Assembly: GCF_001512285.1 (NCBI RefSeq)
Contig: NZ_LNUV01000004.1
Coordinates: 1-64,000, forward strand
DNA: 64,000 nt
Direction of reading: 5' to 3'
Source of the DNA: Arthrobacter sp. EpRS71
GTDB taxonomy: Bacteria; Actinomycetota; Actinomycetes; Actinomycetales; Micrococcaceae
Shown piece after piece: positions 62,127 through 64,000 of the stretch. The notes under the pieces were generated by a model. The model saw only the letters and a list, made by a program, of their open reading frames with translations, searched no databases and was not told where the DNA came from. A program made the position numbers and the translations under genes. Positions within the stretch are counted from its first letter, which is position 1. Each line of letters opens with the position of its first letter.

Positions 62127-62950
62127 TCAAAACCCTGTGGCGATACAAGGTCTTCGTACTGCCCGTCCTGTTGCTGACGGCGGTTGCGGCGGTCTACATG
62201 TTTTCCTACGCCCCGCGAACGTACGAAGCACGGACCACGTACGCCATAGTCACCCCCCAAGTACCAACCGCAGAGCAAATCGAAAAGGACCCTGCCTTGG
62301 GCATGCTCAACACAGACAATCCCTATCTGCGCTCTGCTGACACCTCCCTTGTAGCCCAAGTGGCCGTGACCCGCTTGAACGACGTCGCCACAGGTGACTT
62401 CCTTGCCGCACAGGGCCTCAGCACGGACTACAAAGTGGAGCGCCCCTCCGACGCTTTCCTCATCGACATATCCGGAATATCAGATGACAAGGCGCAAGCG
62501 ATCAGCACCGCCAAAGCGCTGGGCGAGCGCCTGGAGGAAGACCTCCGGACCATTCAAACGATCAACGGCGCCTCGGACAGATACCTGTTCACAGCCTTGG
62601 CCGTAGCCCCGCCCGAGAAGGCCACAGAACAGTTCTCCAGCAGGTTGCGGTCCGTCATCGTCGTGGTGGTGGCAGGCCTTGTCCTCACCCTGGGAGCGGT
62701 CTCACTGGCGCGCGCCGTGGAGGCTGCCAGAAATCGGGAGAGGCAATCGAAGAAAGTCTCCAGCAAACGCGCCCCGCGCAAAAACCCCGACGGCAACCCC
62801 ACCCTGGTATTACCGGGCCAAGGCCTGACCGTCACCAACGACGCCCTGCCCCCTTCGGAGGCTCTCGCGGCACTCCGTCCCCACCTGCACCCCCAGGAAG
62901 ACAGGGAACCCACCACCGCACCAACCGCCCAGCCAAGCAACAGCCGCTAA
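62108..62950 (+). CDS. Wzz-like chain-length determinant protein without kinase domain
   Basis: The 280-residue protein has two membrane helices (about residues 15-33 and 180-200) around an extracytoplasmic domain, the Wzz/CapA topology. The C-terminal tail of about 75 residues is basic then Pro-rich and lacks any Walker motif, so the tyrosine kinase (Wzc/CapB) function is absent or encoded elsewhere. It probably controls chain length with the Wzy-like protein. Confidence 0.85.
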   Translation: MDPVAVIKTLWRYKVFVLPVLLLTAVAAVYMFSYAPRTYEARTTYAIVTPQVPTAEQIEKDPALGMLNTDNPYLRSADTSLVAQVAVTRLNDVATGDFLAAQGLSTDYKVERPSDAFLIDISGISDDKAQAISTAKALGERLEEDLRTIQTINGASDRYLFTALAVAPPEKATEQFSSRLRSVIVVVVAGLVLTLGAVSLARAVEAARNRERQSKKVSSKRAPRKNPDGNPTLVLPGQGLTVTNDALPPSEALAALRPHLHPQEDREPTTAPTAQPSNSR

Positions 62951-62970
62951 GGGGCCGGGACGATGCAGCC

Positions 62971-64000
62971 ATGACCAGATTTGGTTACCTGGTACCCGAA
63001 TTCCCAGGCCAAACGCACAGCTTCTTCTGGCGTGAACTAAAAGCACTGACCGAATTAGGGCACCAACCAGAGCCAGTCTCCACCCGCCGGCCACAACAGC
63101 TTGGGGCCATACCACCATGGGCCCGGGACCGCCTGCCGGAGATCCACTACCTCGTCCCACCACGCCCCTCGGAAATCCTGGGCACAGTCGCTACGGCGCT
63201 GCCCGGACTCCGGCACCTTGACGCCCTTGCAGCAGCGTCCGGCCTGCTGCCACGCGCCACCACTCCAACGGCGCAGCCCCGCGATCTGTTGCGAACGGCC
63301 GGTCTACTCTGGGCCGGAACCGCTCTGGCCCGGCACGCACGCACCCGAGGATGGCAGCACATACATGTCCATTCGTGCGCCCACGCCGCCCAAGCAGCCC
63401 TCTTCGCCCACATGCTCTCCGGCATCGCCTACAGCCTGACGCTCCATGGCCCCCTCAGCGACTACGGCCCAAATCAGCAACAAAAATGGCTCAACGCCAA
63501 ATTCTCCGTCGTCATCACCAAACGACTACTGGCAGAGACCCTGCCAGTCCTGGATGGCTTCATTCCTGCGGACATCAGTGTCGCCCCCATGGGGGTGGAA
63601 CTAACCAACTTCACACGCGCCACACCCTACGTCCCCTGGGACGGCGACGGACCCGCACGACTGTTCTGCTGCGCACGGCTCAACCCAAGCAAAGGCCACA
63701 AGGAACTCCTCACAGCGGTCCGTCTCATCTCAGACAGCGGAATGGATGTCGCCCTGACCATCGCAGGCGAGGACGACGACGGAGGAAACGGCTACAGGGC
63801 AACACTGGAAAACCACATCAAGGAACTCGACCTCACCCGGCAGGTAACGCTCCTTGGTGCCGTACCCGAGGAACGGATCAAAGAGGAACTCGAAGGAACA
63901 CATATCTTTGCCCTCGCCAGTCACCAAGAGCCACTGGGGGTGGCCATCATGGAAGCAATGGCCATGGAGGTTCCCGTCGTGGCCACATCAGCCGGGGGCG
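62971..64000 (+). CDS. Family 4 glycosyltransferase, truncated by the window edge
   Basis: The visible 343 residues start MTRFGYLVPEFPGQTHSFF and include WQHIHVHSCAHAAQAAL, SLTLHGPLSDYG, LFCCARLNPSKGHKELL and the E-x7-E donor-site region SHQEPLGVAIMEAMAMEVPVV. It is a GT4 enzyme like those that extend colanic acid and other exopolysaccharides. The ATG follows the Wzz-like stop by 20 bp. Codon third positions are rich in C and A, unlike genes around 56-58 kb. Confidence 0.92.
   Translation, partial: MTRFGYLVPEFPGQTHSFFWRELKALTELGHQPEPVSTRRPQQLGAIPPWARDRLPEIHYLVPPRPSEILGTVATALPGLRHLDALAAASGLLPRATTPTAQPRDLLRTAGLLWAGTALARHARTRGWQHIHVHSCAHAAQAALFAHMLSGIAYSLTLHGPLSDYGPNQQQKWLNAKFSVVITKRLLAETLPVLDGFIPADISVAPMGVELTNFTRATPYVPWDGDGPARLFCCARLNPSKGHKELLTAVRLISDSGMDVALTIAGEDDDGGNGYRATLENHIKELDLTRQVTLLGAVPEERIKEELEGTHIFALASHQEPLGVAIMEAMAMEVPVVATSAGG

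Overview
The window is a stretch of high-GC chromosome from an actinobacterium. It most likely comes from the Micrococcaceae (Arthrobacter or Paenarthrobacter type). That is inferred from the gene set: SufR-led suf operon, DUF3099 and DUF5703 proteins, SURF1, zinc-free L31, actinobacterial GlgC/GlgA, bioYMN and a COG2308/alpha-E/transglutaminase triad. Gene density is high, with many 4-bp start/stop overlaps. No rRNA, CRISPR array, integrase or recognisable transposase was seen.

Layout. 1-860: an accessory junction with a truncated unknown gene, a 32-bp tandem repeat and what looks like a decayed MacB/FtsX-type permease. 861-3580: heme A synthase and an ABC-2 exporter pair. 3690-8840: sufR-sufB-sufD-Rieske-sufC-sufT-like, without sufS or sufU. 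8950-14542: a zinc metallopeptidase, an acyl-CoA ligase plus a thiolase-like protein that lacks its second cysteine, and the convergent biotin ECF operon bioY-bioM-bioN. 14818-20445: an ABC-F protein, a minus-strand DUF3099/SURF1/YbaK operon, fabG and a Y-x6-K SDR. 20446-23234: a small AT-richer island with an orphan RbsA-like tandem ATPase and a Roadblock/LC7-like protein, and a shared 16-bp motif in both flanks. 23235-31918: serB, an ABC ATPase, a TSUP transporter, a SpoU methyltransferase, rpmE2, a lipoate ligase, pepN and a YeiH-type transporter. 32029-35415: the ATP-grasp/alpha-E/transglutaminase triad. 35499-39726: a zinc-ribbon SDR and divergent glgC/glgA. 39849-46396: a TetR-controlled fatty-acyl cluster around a perfect operator palindrome. 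46582-50001: tRNA-Leu(GAG), an M20 hydrolase, an acyl-CoA dehydrogenase and two small proteins. 50270-64000 (continuing past the edge): a polysaccharide cluster with a priming transferase, an amino-sugar module, glycosyltransferases, flippase, polymerase and chain-length protein, nearly all translationally coupled.

The suf genes build Fe-S clusters under an Fe-S-sensing repressor. CtaA and SURF1 serve the aa3 oxidase. The fatty-acyl cluster (acyl-CoA oxidase-like protein, thiolase, FabG4-like reductase, MaoC hydratase) is probably repressed by its own TetR protein. The polysaccharide cluster fits a Wzx/Wzy pathway that makes a surface glycan carrying an N-acylated amino sugar.

The strongest leads for something undescribed are the ABC/Roadblock island at about 20.5-23.1 kb, the ATP-grasp/alpha-E/transglutaminase triad, the zinc-ribbon SDR that lacks the catalytic tyrosine, and the cysteine-less thiolase paired with an acyl-CoA ligase.
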